Shown here: piece after piece, positions 25,264 to 37,084 of the stretch
How the letters are laid out: each line of letters opens with the position of its first letter
How positions within the stretch are numbered: position 1 is the first letter of the stretch
Source of the DNA: an uncultured Alphaproteobacteria bacterium
Lineage (GTDB): Bacteria; Pseudomonadota; Alphaproteobacteria; HIMB59; GCA-002718135
DNA length: 64,000 bases
Assembly (NCBI GenBank): GCA_902525035.1
Contig: CABZFN010000002.1
Coordinates: 124,001-188,000, forward strand
Direction: 5' to 3'
Program-made: the position numbers and the translations under genes
Notes under the pieces: generated by a model
Told to the model about the DNA's origin: nothing
The model's database searches: none
What the model saw: the letters and a program-made list of their open reading frames with translations, nothing else

Positions 25264-26632
25264 TGCTTATTTTTTCTAATATGAAGTTTTTTACATCTAT
25301 AGTTCTATTTGGTAATATAGTCATCTTTTCCTCTTTATCAAAGAGATTGCTCAATTCTTTAGGTATATGAATTTTTTTATTAATTGCTTTATTCACAGCA
25401 TTGTCAAATTTTGCAGGATGTGCACAAACTAAAGAAACCCAAGCTTCATCATCTTTTTTATCTAATAATACTTTTAGTCCTGTTGCGGTATGGGGATCAG
25501 CTATATAATCAAATTTTTCATATACATATTTAATTGTTTCTAGAGTCTGACTATCATTAATTGAAGAAGCCTTATATATTTGTTGAAACTTAGCCAAAAC
25601 AGAGTCATCAAATTGATAAAAACCTTTTGATGAAAAACTTTCGAATACTTCATTTACTTTTTTGCTATCTCTATTTACGCTTTCAAAAATTTGCCTCTCA
25701 AAGTTACTTGAAACTTGTATATCCATACTAGGGCTATATGTTTGAGAAACAGATTTTTTTTCCATTTCTCCATTATCTATTATCGACTTCAAGATGTCAT
25801 TAGAATTAGTTGCAATATGTAAATGACCAATAGGTAATCCCATTTGTTTAGCAACAAAGGCTGAAAAAATATTACCAAAATTTCCTGAAGGAACAATAAA
25901 ATTAATTTGCTGCTTATCAGTTTGCAGGTAAGCCCAAAAATAATAAACAACTTGCGCAATTAATCGTGCCCAATTTATAGAGTTTACAGCAGTTAAAGAA
26001 GTTGACTGTTGTATTTCATCATCAACAAATAATTCTTTGACAATTTTTTGACAATCATCAAAATTACCATCTACAGCAATATTAAAAATATTCTTATCAA
26101 TTACAGTAGTCATTTGTTTTTGTTGAATAGGTGATACTTTATTATGAGGATGTAGAATAAATACATTTATATCTTTTTTTGATTTAAAAGAATGAATTGC
26201 AGCTGACCCAGTATCACCAGAAGTTGCACCTAGAACAGTAATTTTTTTTGGAGACATCTCTAAACTTGTAGAAAATAGGTTGCCAAGAAATTGTAAAGCA
26301 TAATCTTTAAAAGCATAAGTAGGTCCATAAATTAATTCTAATAAAAATTTATTATTTTCTAATTCTACTAATGGAGCTATTTTTTCATGATTAAAATTTG
26401 CATAAGTTTTATTTAAAATTTTTTTTAAATCTAATTTTTCTATATTTTCATTTACATAATGAAAAATTATTTCGCATGCCACTTCTTCGTATGATTTATT
26501 TTTTAAACTTAGTAAGTCTATTTTGGGCCAGCTTACGGGTAAATATAGACCACCATCACTCGATAATCCTTGATAAAGAATATCATTAAATGATCTGCTT
26601 AGAGAATGATCTCTTGTGCTTAAATATTTCAT
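25256..26632 (-). CDS. thrC: Threonine synthase
   Basis: A 458-residue PLP enzyme of the ThrC type. The N-terminus has YLSTRDHSLSRSF and QGLSSDGGLYLP; the PLP Lys lies in PTYAFKDYALQF, and the phosphate/substrate loop is GATSGDTGSAAI. It converts O-phosphohomoserine to threonine and phosphate. The start abuts the M32 peptidase gene, sharing base 26632, so the genes are translationally coupled in the cox-M32-thrC-M16 operon. Confidence 0.95.
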   Translation of the reverse strand: MKYLSTRDHSLSRSFNDILYQGLSSDGGLYLPVSWPKIDLLSLKNKSYEEVACEIIFHYVNENIEKLDLKKILNKTYANFNHEKIAPLVELENNKFLLELIYGPTYAFKDYALQFLGNLFSTSLEMSPKKITVLGATSGDTGSAAIHSFKSKKDINVFILHPHNKVSPIQQKQMTTVIDKNIFNIAVDGNFDDCQKIVKELFVDDEIQQSTSLTAVNSINWARLIAQVVYYFWAYLQTDKQQINFIVPSGNFGNIFSAFVAKQMGLPIGHLHIATNSNDILKSIIDNGEMEKKSVSQTYSPSMDIQVSSNFERQIFESVNRDSKKVNEVFESFSSKGFYQFDDSVLAKFQQIYKASSINDSQTLETIKYVYEKFDYIADPHTATGLKVLLDKKDDEAWVSLVCAHPAKFDNAVNKAINKKIHIPKELSNLFDKEEKMTILPNRTIDVKNFILEKISNA

Positions 26633-28110
26633 TAAAGATAGCGATTAGTAATATATTCTTTGAAATATTTAGCATTTAAAGGCGACTTTGTAACCTGTTC
26701 TAAAACCTCATTAGTTGAAAAAAAACTAGCTTTTTCATGGATATTTATTTTAAGCCAATTTACTAAATTTGAAAATTCACCATTTTCTATTTCCTTATCT
26801 AATTCCTTTTGATCAGTTCTCAATTGAGACGCAAATTGAGCAGCAGTGAGTGCCCCTAATGAATATGTTGGAAAGTATCCAAATAATCCAGCAAACCAAT
26901 GAATATCTTGTAAACATCCATCAGTGTCTTTATTTATCGATAAATTAAATAATCTATTAAATTCATCATTCCAAGCATCTGGAATGTCTGCAATATTTAT
27001 TTCATTGTTAAAAATTTTTCTTTCTAAATTAAATCTTAAAATAATATGCAGGGGATAGGTTACTTCATCCGACTCAACTCTTATAAAAGATTTATTTACT
27101 CGAGTACCTAATTTGTAAAGATTGTCTGGGTTTGTAGCTTTGTCTTTAATATTAAATTTTTTATTTAAAGTATTAGATAAAAATTTTTTAAAAGCTAAGG
27201 ATCTAGTGATTTGCATTTCAATTAATAGTGATTGACTTTCATGCATTGCCATCCCTCTAGATTTACCTGCTGGCTGATGCATCCAATCTTTTGGAAGGTT
27301 TAGCTCATATAATGCATGTCCAGTTTCATGCATAACACTATCTAAAGATGAAAATGGATTTTCATTATTATATCTAGTTGTAATTCTAACATCATTTGTA
27401 GATCCTCCACAAAAAGGGTGAACACTTTTATCAAGTCTTCCTCTTGTAAAATCAAAACCTATTTGTTTCATTATATATTCAGAAATATTTTTCTGCTTTT
27501 CTTCATCTATACTTGTTTCAAATTGAAGTGTTTCTTCATTTTTTTGCTTATCTATAATTTTATTAATAAGTGGTGAGAGAAATTTTTGTAAATCATCAAA
27601 TACTTCAGATATTTTATTTTCTTCTGAGGAAGGTTCAAATTTATTTATTAGAGCTTCATACGGAGAAACTTTAAAAGTTTCTCCTAAAATATTTGCTTCT
27701 TCTTTTGTTAAATTTATAAGTTCTTCTAAATCTTTTTTTACTAAATTAAAATCGGACTTTTCCCTTGCCTCTTGCCAAACACCTTCACAATTAGCTGAAG
27801 ATTTTGAAATTTTTTCTACAAGCTCCGTTGGTATAGCAGAAGCTAATTTATATTCTCTATCCATTTCATTTAAGTTTTTCTGATCACTGCTATTTAGATT
27901 AAGATTCTTTGAGTCTTCAATTAAATCACCAACTTCAGAAGATGAAATTTTACTATGACTAAGTTTTGATAAATAGGCTAATTGCTCTGATCTTTGATCT
28001 CTTGAGCTGCTCGGCATCATTGTTGCCATATCCCAGTGTAAAATACCTGCAATATCTGATGTCAGTGAAGCTTTATTAAAGATTTCTTTAAGTTTTAAAT
28101 ATGTTTTCAT
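26632..28110 (-). CDS. M32 family carboxypeptidase (Taq type)
   Basis: A 492-residue metallocarboxypeptidase. The zinc motif HExxH is HETGHALYE (near residue 262), with a downstream Glu in the HESQSLL region; DYRI-like IRVESDEVTYPLHI is the M32 hallmark. It removes C-terminal residues, acting in cytoplasmic peptide turnover. Overlap of four bases with the SURF1 gene and one base with thrC shows tight coupling in the cox operon tail. Confidence 0.93.
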   Translation of the reverse strand: MKTYLKLKEIFNKASLTSDIAGILHWDMATMMPSSSRDQRSEQLAYLSKLSHSKISSSEVGDLIEDSKNLNLNSSDQKNLNEMDREYKLASAIPTELVEKISKSSANCEGVWQEAREKSDFNLVKKDLEELINLTKEEANILGETFKVSPYEALINKFEPSSEENKISEVFDDLQKFLSPLINKIIDKQKNEETLQFETSIDEEKQKNISEYIMKQIGFDFTRGRLDKSVHPFCGGSTNDVRITTRYNNENPFSSLDSVMHETGHALYELNLPKDWMHQPAGKSRGMAMHESQSLLIEMQITRSLAFKKFLSNTLNKKFNIKDKATNPDNLYKLGTRVNKSFIRVESDEVTYPLHIILRFNLERKIFNNEINIADIPDAWNDEFNRLFNLSINKDTDGCLQDIHWFAGLFGYFPTYSLGALTAAQFASQLRTDQKELDKEIENGEFSNLVNWLKINIHEKASFFSTNEVLEQVTKSPLNAKYFKEYITNRYL

Positions 28111-28745
28111 TTTTTCTTCCTAAATAAATAAATAATAAAAATAATCAAAAAAGATAAACTCATCAAAAACCATGTAATTGCATACTGCAAATGATTATTT
28201 GAAAAATTATGATTTTGTGATGATGGTATTAAAAAACCCTCAGCATAATTACTCATATTTTTAATAAAAAATTTCTGATTAATTTTAACATTTAAGAAAG
28301 TTTGAATTTTTTGTAAATCATAATAATACCATTCATTTGAAGAGATAGAGTTTTCAGGAGTAAAAGTTCTTTTTTTTGTTGGATACCTGATATATCCTAT
28401 AATTTCTGCTTTAATGATATCTTTATTACTTTTAAAATAATCATATCTAACTTGCTCAAACCATCCCTCATCTATTAGATAATTATTGCCATGATTATCA
28501 GATAATAAACTAGCTATTCTTACTCCAGAAATACCATCTAATGTTTTTGCAGGGAAAAAAATTTTTTTACTTCTATCAACAGTTCCTAAAGTTATAACTT
28601 TTGTAAACTCATCAATATTTGGATATTTCATTTTACCCATTGAAAGTGACAGTGGTTTTTGATCTTTTAATTCATTAAATTCGCCTATTAACTTCTGTTT
28701 CCATTCGAGTCTTTGCAATTGCCAAATGCCAAGAAATATTGTCAA
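28107..28745 (-). CDS. SURF1-like cytochrome c oxidase assembly protein
   Basis: A SURF1 family protein, 212 residues from a TTG at 28745. Its start GIWQLQRLEWKQKLI is the classic post-helix motif, and the C-terminus has a second transmembrane helix (LQYAITWFLMSLSFLIIFIIYLF). The usual N-terminal helix is missing from this start. The frame stays open upstream to the ctaE stop, and the extra codons (28746-28796, IIKFPIKFLLFSLFCIGL) supply exactly that helix. No ATG, GTG or TTG exists there, so initiation at an ATT at or near 28796 is likely. The protein helps insert heme a into oxidase subunit I. Confidence 0.82.
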   Translation of the reverse strand: MTIFLGIWQLQRLEWKQKLIGEFNELKDQKPLSLSMGKMKYPNIDEFTKVITLGTVDRSKKIFFPAKTLDGISGVRIASLLSDNHGNNYLIDEGWFEQVRYDYFKSNKDIIKAEIIGYIRYPTKKRTFTPENSISSNEWYYYDLQKIQTFLNVKINQKFFIKNMSNYAEGFLIPSSQNHNFSNNHLQYAITWFLMSLSFLIIFIIYLFRKKK

Positions 28746-28796
28746 TCCAATACAGAATAAACTAAATAAAAGAAATTTTATTGGGAATTTAATAAT

Positions 28797-29645
28797 CTAT
28801 GCACCCCAAACGTAAACACATACAAAAAGGAATAACCATACAACATCAACAAAGTGCCAATACCAAGCTGCAGCTTCTAAACCAAAATGTCTTTCAGTTG
28901 TAAAATGATTTTTATAAACCCGGTATAAACATACAGCTAAAAAGGCTGTACCAACCATAACATGGAAACCATGAAATCCAGTTGCCATATAAAACACAGA
29001 AGGATATATTCCATCTGTGAAGCTGAAGTAATGATGTGCAGCTTCGTAATACTCAACCCCTTGCATAAATGAAAAGAAAATACCTAAACCAACTGTGCAC
29101 CATAAAGCCTGAATGGCTTGATCTCTGTGACCCTCTCTTACAGCATGGTGAGCCCAAGTACATGTTGTCCCTGACATTAATAAAATTAAGGTATTTAAAA
29201 AAGGAACATCTAGTGGATCAAAAGTTTTAATACCTTCTGGAGGCCAAATACCAACAGCACCATCAGAATCAAACGTTTCTGAAAATTCTTCAATTGGAAG
29301 CTTAGGAGTGAGACTTGCATCAAAAAAAGCCCAAAAAAAAGCAACAAAAAACATAACTTCAGATGCAATAAATAAAGCCATGCCATACCTTAAACCTAAT
29401 TCAACAACAGGAGTGTGAACTTTTTGAAATGTAGCTTCTTTAATTACATCTCTCCACCAAAGAAACATAATTGTTAACAATCCAATTGTACCTAATATTA
29501 ACAACCAACTAGTTCCATAATGCATATAAAAAACTAGACCTGCAGCCATCGCTAGTCCAGCAATTGAGGATAAAAATGGAAGCGGACTTGGATCAACTAA
29601 ATGATAAGGGTGTTTCTGTCCTGTACTTGTAGATTTTTCCACCAT
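28797..29645 (-). CDS. ctaE: Cytochrome c oxidase subunit III
   Basis: A 282-residue integral membrane protein with about seven helices and the subunit III signatures: HPYHLVDPSPLPF at the N-terminus, WWRDVI, FIASEVMFFVAFFWAFF, and FHGFHVMVGTAFL before WHFVDVVWLFLF at the C-terminus. It is part of the aa3 oxidase, where it stabilises the proton path and the binuclear centre. It follows ctaG in the operon with a two-base gap, and the putative SURF1 start lies immediately after its stop. Confidence 0.97.
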   Translation of the reverse strand: MVEKSTSTGQKHPYHLVDPSPLPFLSSIAGLAMAAGLVFYMHYGTSWLLILGTIGLLTIMFLWWRDVIKEATFQKVHTPVVELGLRYGMALFIASEVMFFVAFFWAFFDASLTPKLPIEEFSETFDSDGAVGIWPPEGIKTFDPLDVPFLNTLILLMSGTTCTWAHHAVREGHRDQAIQALWCTVGLGIFFSFMQGVEYYEAAHHYFSFTDGIYPSVFYMATGFHGFHVMVGTAFLAVCLYRVYKNHFTTERHFGLEAAAWYWHFVDVVWLFLFVCVYVWGA

Positions 29646-29647
29646 AA

Positions 29648-30163
29648 CTATTCTATATATTTAAAAAAAGTATATGACAATGTTATCTCTTCAACATCTT
29701 TCATTGTGGGATCTTCACTGATTGATGGATCCACATAAAATACAACTGGCATTTCAACTGTTTCACCTGGTTTCAGAGCTTGTTTCTCAAAACAAAAACA
29801 TTGTGTTTTTATAAAATAAGGGCCAACCTTTTGAGGTAACACGTTAAAAGTTGCGGTTCCAATATTTTCAACATCTGAGAGATTTGTTGCTTTATAATTA
29901 ACAAGTATATTTTCACCAACTTTGAAATTAATTTTTTCGGGGGCTTCAAAAGACCAATTTATACTATCATTAACATCCGCATTAAATTTCAAGTTTATAT
30001 CTCTTTCTAATATTTTGTTTGAACTAAACTCAGAGGTATTTGTTTTGCCTCCAAAGCCCGTTACTCGACAAAAAAGATCATAAATAGGTACTGAAAATGC
30101 AACAAGCGTTATCATAGTCAAAACTATAAAAGATAATCCAATTGCAGTTCTAATATTTGCCAA
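29648..30163 (-). CDS. ctaG: Cytochrome c oxidase assembly protein CtaG/Cox11
   Basis: A 171-residue Cox11-type copper chaperone. It has one N-terminal membrane helix (residues 8-28), then VPIYDLFCRVTGFGG and the copper-binding QCFCFEKQ motif in the periplasmic Ig-like domain. It delivers Cu(B) to subunit I. The start is TTG at 30163, one base after the stop of the 35-residue gene, with no ATG nearby. Confidence 0.95.
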   Translation of the reverse strand: MANIRTAIGLSFIVLTMITLVAFSVPIYDLFCRVTGFGGKTNTSEFSSNKILERDINLKFNADVNDSINWSFEAPEKINFKVGENILVNYKATNLSDVENIGTATFNVLPQKVGPYFIKTQCFCFEKQALKPGETVEMPVVFYVDPSISEDPTMKDVEEITLSYTFFKYIE

Positions 30164-30164
30164 C

Positions 30165-30272
30165 TTAAACCCCTAAAATATTTGCTTTAAATATGGTATA
30201 TAAATAAAAAAAGGCGACAACACAGAGTAGGATTATTAAGGTTATTATATTTTTTTTTCTTCTATTTTTCAT
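30165..30272 (-). CDS. 35-residue single-helix membrane peptide of the cox operon
   Basis: Between ctaB and ctaG the minus strand has ATG at 30272 to TAA at 30165, coding for 35 residues. It has a basic head (MKNRRKKN), one hydrophobic helix (residues about 9-27) and a short tail. Its ATG overlaps the ctaB stop as TAATG, and ctaG starts one base after its stop, so the frame fills the gap exactly. Small orphan membrane ORFs, often called CoxF, are known at this point in alphaproteobacterial cox operons; the sequence is poorly conserved and the function unknown. It is probably an assembly or stability factor. Confidence 0.65.
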   Translation of the reverse strand: MKNRRKKNIITLIILLCVVAFFYLYTIFKANILGV

Positions 30273-31192
30273 TACATAATCACATGGTCAATTAATAATC
30301 CGGCAAACAAGCTAAAAAGGTAAAATATAGTTAATGCAAAAAATTTTAATCCCTCAGTATTTGGATTTGATTTTTTTTCTTTAGATTTTTTTAACTTAAT
30401 TGCGTTGTTAAGTAAAAAAAAATTTAGAATTGTTGCTATTACAAAATATATTAAACCTACACCCCTATCAGAATATGGAAGATAACTTGAAGCTATCAAA
30501 ATTACTGAATAATAAATAATCTGTTTTTTTGTTTCATCTATACTGCTAACATTTGGTAACATAGGAACTTTAGCTTTTGCATAATCATTAAATCTATAAA
30601 CTGATAAAGCCCAGAAGTGTGGTGGTGTCCAAAAAAAAATAATTACAAACATACTTAATGGCAAAAGACTAATCTCAGGAGTAACAGATGTCCATCCAAT
30701 TATTGGTGGAATAGCTCCAGCTGCCCCACCTATTACAATGTTAAGCGATGTGGTTCTTTTTAACCAAAAGGTATAAATAAATATATAAAACAAAATTGTA
30801 AAAAGTAATAAGCTTGTAGCAAGTGAATTAGAAAACCATTGCATTAAAATTAATGATACTGTTCCAGTGAGAATTCCAAGAACTAAAGCTTCATTTTTTG
30901 ACACTATTCCCAGAGGAATTGGCCTCAGTTTAGTTCTTTCCATAGTTCTATCTATATCTTCATCAAACCACATATTGATTGCAGCTGAAGAACCTGCTCC
31001 TAAAGCAACTGCAAAAATAATAATTAAATAATTTAAAATAGGAATCTGGTCTGGTGCTAAAAACATTCCAGTGAAGGCAGTAAAAATAACTAGAGACATT
31101 ACTCTTGGCTTCATGAGTTCATAATATCCTTTAGTTTTTCTTAAAAAGATATTATTGCTGTAACCATTCTCTAATAAGGTTTTAACCTCCAC
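30272..31192 (-). CDS. ctaB: Protoheme IX farnesyltransferase (heme o synthase)
   Basis: A 306-residue UbiA-fold membrane prenyltransferase. The Mg/diphosphate motif is NMWFDEDIDRTMERTKLRP, and the second conserved segment is FFWTPPHFWALSVYRFNDY with KVPMLPNV. It adds a farnesyl group to heme b, making heme o for the aa3 oxidase. It lies five bases after ctaD and its stop overlaps the small peptide gene. Confidence 0.95.
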   Translation of the reverse strand: MEVKTLLENGYSNNIFLRKTKGYYELMKPRVMSLVIFTAFTGMFLAPDQIPILNYLIIIFAVALGAGSSAAINMWFDEDIDRTMERTKLRPIPLGIVSKNEALVLGILTGTVSLILMQWFSNSLATSLLLFTILFYIFIYTFWLKRTTSLNIVIGGAAGAIPPIIGWTSVTPEISLLPLSMFVIIFFWTPPHFWALSVYRFNDYAKAKVPMLPNVSSIDETKKQIIYYSVILIASSYLPYSDRGVGLIYFVIATILNFFLLNNAIKLKKSKEKKSNPNTEGLKFFALTIFYLFSLFAGLLIDHVIM

Positions 31193-31197
31193 AATTA

Positions 31198-33607
<2,410 letters not shown>

Positions 33608-33705
33608 ATTATTTGTATAATCTATATACTAATAAATAAATTATTCAGTAAATTAACCAGTGATTAGGAGTCAAAATTCTAGGACAGGTTGTCGCTCACT
33701 ATCAT

Positions 33706-34437
33706 TTATTCAATAACCGATTGAATAGAAAAAATTGCTGCTGTTGTTGCAGTATCTGATCTTAGAATTCTTTTTCCTAAAGAGACAGATATACATGAAG
33801 ATAAAGAAGAGATAGTGCTTCGTTCATTTTCAGAAAAACCTCCTTCAGGCCCAATAATAACAGCCCATTTTTTATATTTTTCATTTTCTTTGATTAGCGC
33901 ATTGTAAATTGTTGGTAAGTTTTCATTTCCTTCATCACAAAAAACTAGTCCTCTATCCGAGGGAAAATTATTAACTAAATCACCAAGCTTTATTGTTTTA
34001 TCTAAAGTAGGAATAGATAACCTCTCAGATTGTTCTGATGCTTCAATCATATTTAATTCAAAATTTTTAAAATTTATTTGTGATTGGTTTGTGTATTCTG
34101 TCAAAATCGGAATAAATCTAGAGATACCTAATTCTGTGGCCTTTTGAATGGTAATATTCATTCTATGAGATTTGATTGGAGCAAATATTAGCCATAAATC
34201 AGATTCTGGAGGAATCTCTCTCAATTTGTTTTGTATTTGTAAAACAATGTTATCTCTATTGATAGAAATTACTTTTGATAACCATTCACCTGTCAAACCA
34301 TCGAATAAATTTATGTTATCTTCTTTTTTGATTCTAAGAACATTTTTCAAAAAGTGGTGCTGCTTATTTTTTATATAAATTAAAATATTGGCTGATAATT
34401 TTTTTGATACAAATAATCGTGTCTTAGACATTTTCAT
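33706..34437 (-). CDS. rsmE: 16S rRNA (uracil1498-N3)-methyltransferase RsmE
   Basis: A 243-residue SPOUT methyltransferase with an N-terminal PUA-like domain (RLFVSKKLS..., HHFLKNVLRIKKED) and the C-terminal knot motifs: VIIGPEGGFSENE and SLGKRILRSDTATTAAIF. It methylates U1498 of 16S rRNA. Starts at 34437 or two codons later are both possible. It is divergent from ubiA across 35 bases. Confidence 0.94.
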   Translation of the reverse strand: MKMSKTRLFVSKKLSANILIYIKNKQHHFLKNVLRIKKEDNINLFDGLTGEWLSKVISINRDNIVLQIQNKLREIPPESDLWLIFAPIKSHRMNITIQKATELGISRFIPILTEYTNQSQINFKNFELNMIEASEQSERLSIPTLDKTIKLGDLVNNFPSDRGLVFCDEGNENLPTIYNALIKENEKYKKWAVIIGPEGGFSENERSTISSLSSCISVSLGKRILRSDTATTAAIFSIQSVIE

Positions 34438-34472
34438 TACAATAGTTTAGAATTATAACATTATATTCATAT

Positions 34473-35336
34473 ATGTGGGATAACTTAGTTTTAAAAAAAA
34501 TATTTAATTACTGTGAATTAATCAGACTTAACAAACCTATTGGCTTCCTTCTATTAATGTGGCCTTGCTGGTTTGGTTTAGCATTACTAAAAATAGAAAA
34601 TTCTAAAATATTATTTTGGTATTTACTTTTTTTAATTGGTTCTTTTTTAATGAGAAGTGCGGGTTGTATAATTAATGACATCATCGATATTGATTTTGAT
34701 CAAAAAGTAACACGTACCAAATTTAGACCTTTAGCATCAAAGAAAATTTCTATTACTGAATCCATATTATTATTATTTATATTATTAGTAATTAGTTTTT
34801 TCATTCTTCTCGAGTTTAATTTTAAATCAATTGTATTGGGTTTGTTAAGTGTGCCATTTGTGATTTTATATCCTTTTATGAAAAGAATAACTTACATCCC
34901 ACAGCTATTCCTTGGAATTATTTTTAGTTGGGGTGTGCTAATAGTTTCAATGCAGTTTAATACACAAATTACATTTGATTTTCTTTTATTGTATTTTGCA
35001 TGTATTTTTTGGACACTAGCATATGATACTATTTATGCTTACCAAGATAAGGAAGATGATATTTTAAATAAAATCAAATCTACTGCAGTTTATTTTGATA
35101 AAAATGGTAAAAAATTTGTTCTAACATGTTACTTGATTGTCTTAATTATATTGTCTTATTTTGTATGGAATTCCTCAAATTTTTTACTTAGTTCAATTAT
35201 TATAGCCACTATCGCAATTTGTACGTATATAGCAATTCAGAAATGGGATATAACATCACCGTTAAGTTCAAATTATTATTTCAGACAAAATAATATTTTT
35301 GCAATTATGTTATTTTTACTTTTACAAAGTTTTTAA
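34473..35336 (+). CDS. ubiA: 4-hydroxybenzoate polyprenyltransferase
   Basis: A 287-residue UbiA family membrane enzyme. The first Asp-rich motif is NDIIDIDFDQKVTRTKFRPLAS, the second YDTIYAYQDKEDD, with hydrophobic helices between. It attaches the polyprenyl tail to 4-hydroxybenzoate in ubiquinone synthesis. The stop overlaps the start of the msbA-like gene by one base (TAATG). Confidence 0.93.
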   Translation: MWDNLVLKKIFNYCELIRLNKPIGFLLLMWPCWFGLALLKIENSKILFWYLLFLIGSFLMRSAGCIINDIIDIDFDQKVTRTKFRPLASKKISITESILLLFILLVISFFILLEFNFKSIVLGLLSVPFVILYPFMKRITYIPQLFLGIIFSWGVLIVSMQFNTQITFDFLLLYFACIFWTLAYDTIYAYQDKEDDILNKIKSTAVYFDKNGKKFVLTCYLIVLIILSYFVWNSSNFLLSSIIIATIAICTYIAIQKWDITSPLSSNYYFRQNNIFAIMLFLLLQSF

Positions 35337-37084
35337 TGTCTTCAGATAAAAAACAATCAGTAACTTCAAGAATAGTTTTTCATTATTTAATGAGTCATAA
35401 ACTCAAAATAATATTAGCTTTATTTATGATGGTTATCTCAGCAGCAGCAACAGGTTTGCATGCTTGGTTAGTAAGGCCTGCACTTGATGAAGTCTTAATC
35501 AAAGGGAATAAAGAAATGTTATTTTTAATTCCAATTGCAATTATTATAGTAACCCTCTGTAAAGGATTGGCAACATATACTCACTCTTATCAAATGAGTA
35601 AGGTTGCACATTCTATTATTGCAAAACTTCAAACTCAGATGTTTGAAAAACTCATGTATTTGAACATGAAATTTTATAATGATTCTAAGTCAGGTAATTT
35701 AATTTCAAGACTAATCAATGATACTTACTACTTAAGACTTGCTATAGTGAAGTCTGTAACAGGTATCATAAAGGATGTTTTAGTTATTATTTTTTTACTA
35801 GGTAACATGTTCTACCAAAGTTGGACTCTAACTCTTTTTGCTTTTTTTGCATTTCCTCTAGCAATCTGGCCCATTAGAAAAATTGGAAAGAGTATAAGGA
35901 AAATTACTTATACTATTCAAAACGAAATAGCGATTTTTTCAAATGTATTGGCTGAGAGTATTAAAGGTATTAGACAAGTAAAAGCATACTCTAGAGAAAA
36001 CTACGAAAAACAAAGAGCTTTTGAAACAATTAGTTTCATTCAAAAATATTTTACAAAATCCGCTTTTATTAGCAATCGCTTAAGCCCTTTAATGGAATTT
36101 ATAGGAAGTTTAGCTGTAGCACTTTCAATTTATGCCGGGGGTGTTTTTGTCTTAAATGAAAGTATGACAACAGGTCAATTTATGAGTTTTTTAGTAAGTC
36201 TTCTTCTGGCTTATCAACCGGTAAAGGCACTTGGCAATCTAAACATTAGTGTCCAAGAAGGACTAGCTGGAGCTGAGAGAATTTTTAAACTTTTAGATTC
36301 AAGTGAAAAAAATATGGAAAATATTTCTACAAAAAAAAACATAGATCTTGATGGAGACATTATTTTTAAAGATGTTTCATTTGCATATAAAGATAATACT
36401 GTACTCGATAAAATAAATTTAAGAATACCAAAAGGAAAAAAAGTTGCACTAGTTGGCTTATCTGGCTCTGGTAAATCAACGATAGCAAGTATAATTCTGC
36501 GATTATATGATAATTATTCAGGCTCTATATTAATAAATTCTAAAGATATAAAAGAACTAGATCTATCAGATGTAAGAGGTGGTGTTTCAATAGTAACGCA
36601 AGAAACTATTTTATTCAACGAGAGTATATATAATAATATTAAATATGGAAACCTTGAAGCAAGTGAAGAAGAGATTAGTTTAGTTGCTAAAAATGCTGGA
36701 GTAAAAAGTTTTTCAGAAGAATTAGATCAAAAACTACATACTGTTATTGGAGAAAACGGTATAAAATTATCAGGTGGACAACGACAAAGAATTGCTATTG
36801 CCCGAGCTCTAATAAAAGATGCGCCACTTTTAATTATGGATGAAGCTACATCTTCTTTAGATAACATAACTGAAAATAAAATTCATGATACAATAAATAA
36901 TCTTATGAATAATAAAACTAAATTAATAATTGCACATAGATTAAGCACAATAGAAGACGCAGACATAATCTACGTCTTGGATAAAGGTAAAATTGAAAGT
37001 CAAGGATCACATGAAGAGTTAATTTTAAATTCAGCTATTTATAAAAAACTACAACTAAGAGAACAGTTGGAAAATGAGTTTTAA
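35336..37084 (+). CDS. msbA: MsbA-like lipid ABC exporter (ATPase and permease fused)
   Basis: A 582-residue half-transporter. The N-terminal membrane domain (about residues 20-310) has six helices; the ATPase domain has Walker A GLSGSGKST, signature KLSGGQRQR and Walker B LLIMDEATSSLD. It likely flips lipid A core across the inner membrane, given the lipid A genes that follow without gaps (DUF374 acyltransferase, waaA, lpxK, lpxL-like). A general multidrug exporter is a less likely alternative. Confidence 0.9.
   Translation: MSSDKKQSVTSRIVFHYLMSHKLKIILALFMMVISAAATGLHAWLVRPALDEVLIKGNKEMLFLIPIAIIIVTLCKGLATYTHSYQMSKVAHSIIAKLQTQMFEKLMYLNMKFYNDSKSGNLISRLINDTYYLRLAIVKSVTGIIKDVLVIIFLLGNMFYQSWTLTLFAFFAFPLAIWPIRKIGKSIRKITYTIQNEIAIFSNVLAESIKGIRQVKAYSRENYEKQRAFETISFIQKYFTKSAFISNRLSPLMEFIGSLAVALSIYAGGVFVLNESMTTGQFMSFLVSLLLAYQPVKALGNLNISVQEGLAGAERIFKLLDSSEKNMENISTKKNIDLDGDIIFKDVSFAYKDNTVLDKINLRIPKGKKVALVGLSGSGKSTIASIILRLYDNYSGSILINSKDIKELDLSDVRGGVSIVTQETILFNESIYNNIKYGNLEASEEEISLVAKNAGVKSFSEELDQKLHTVIGENGIKLSGGQRQRIAIARALIKDAPLLIMDEATSSLDNITENKIHDTINNLMNNKTKLIIAHRLSTIEDADIIYVLDKGKIESQGSHEELILNSAIYKKLQLREQLENEF

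Noticed and set aside
33608..33705. Possible small RNA or tRNA between ctaC and rsmE
   Set aside because: No cloverleaf, T-loop or strong hairpin is visible; it most likely holds the cox promoter.
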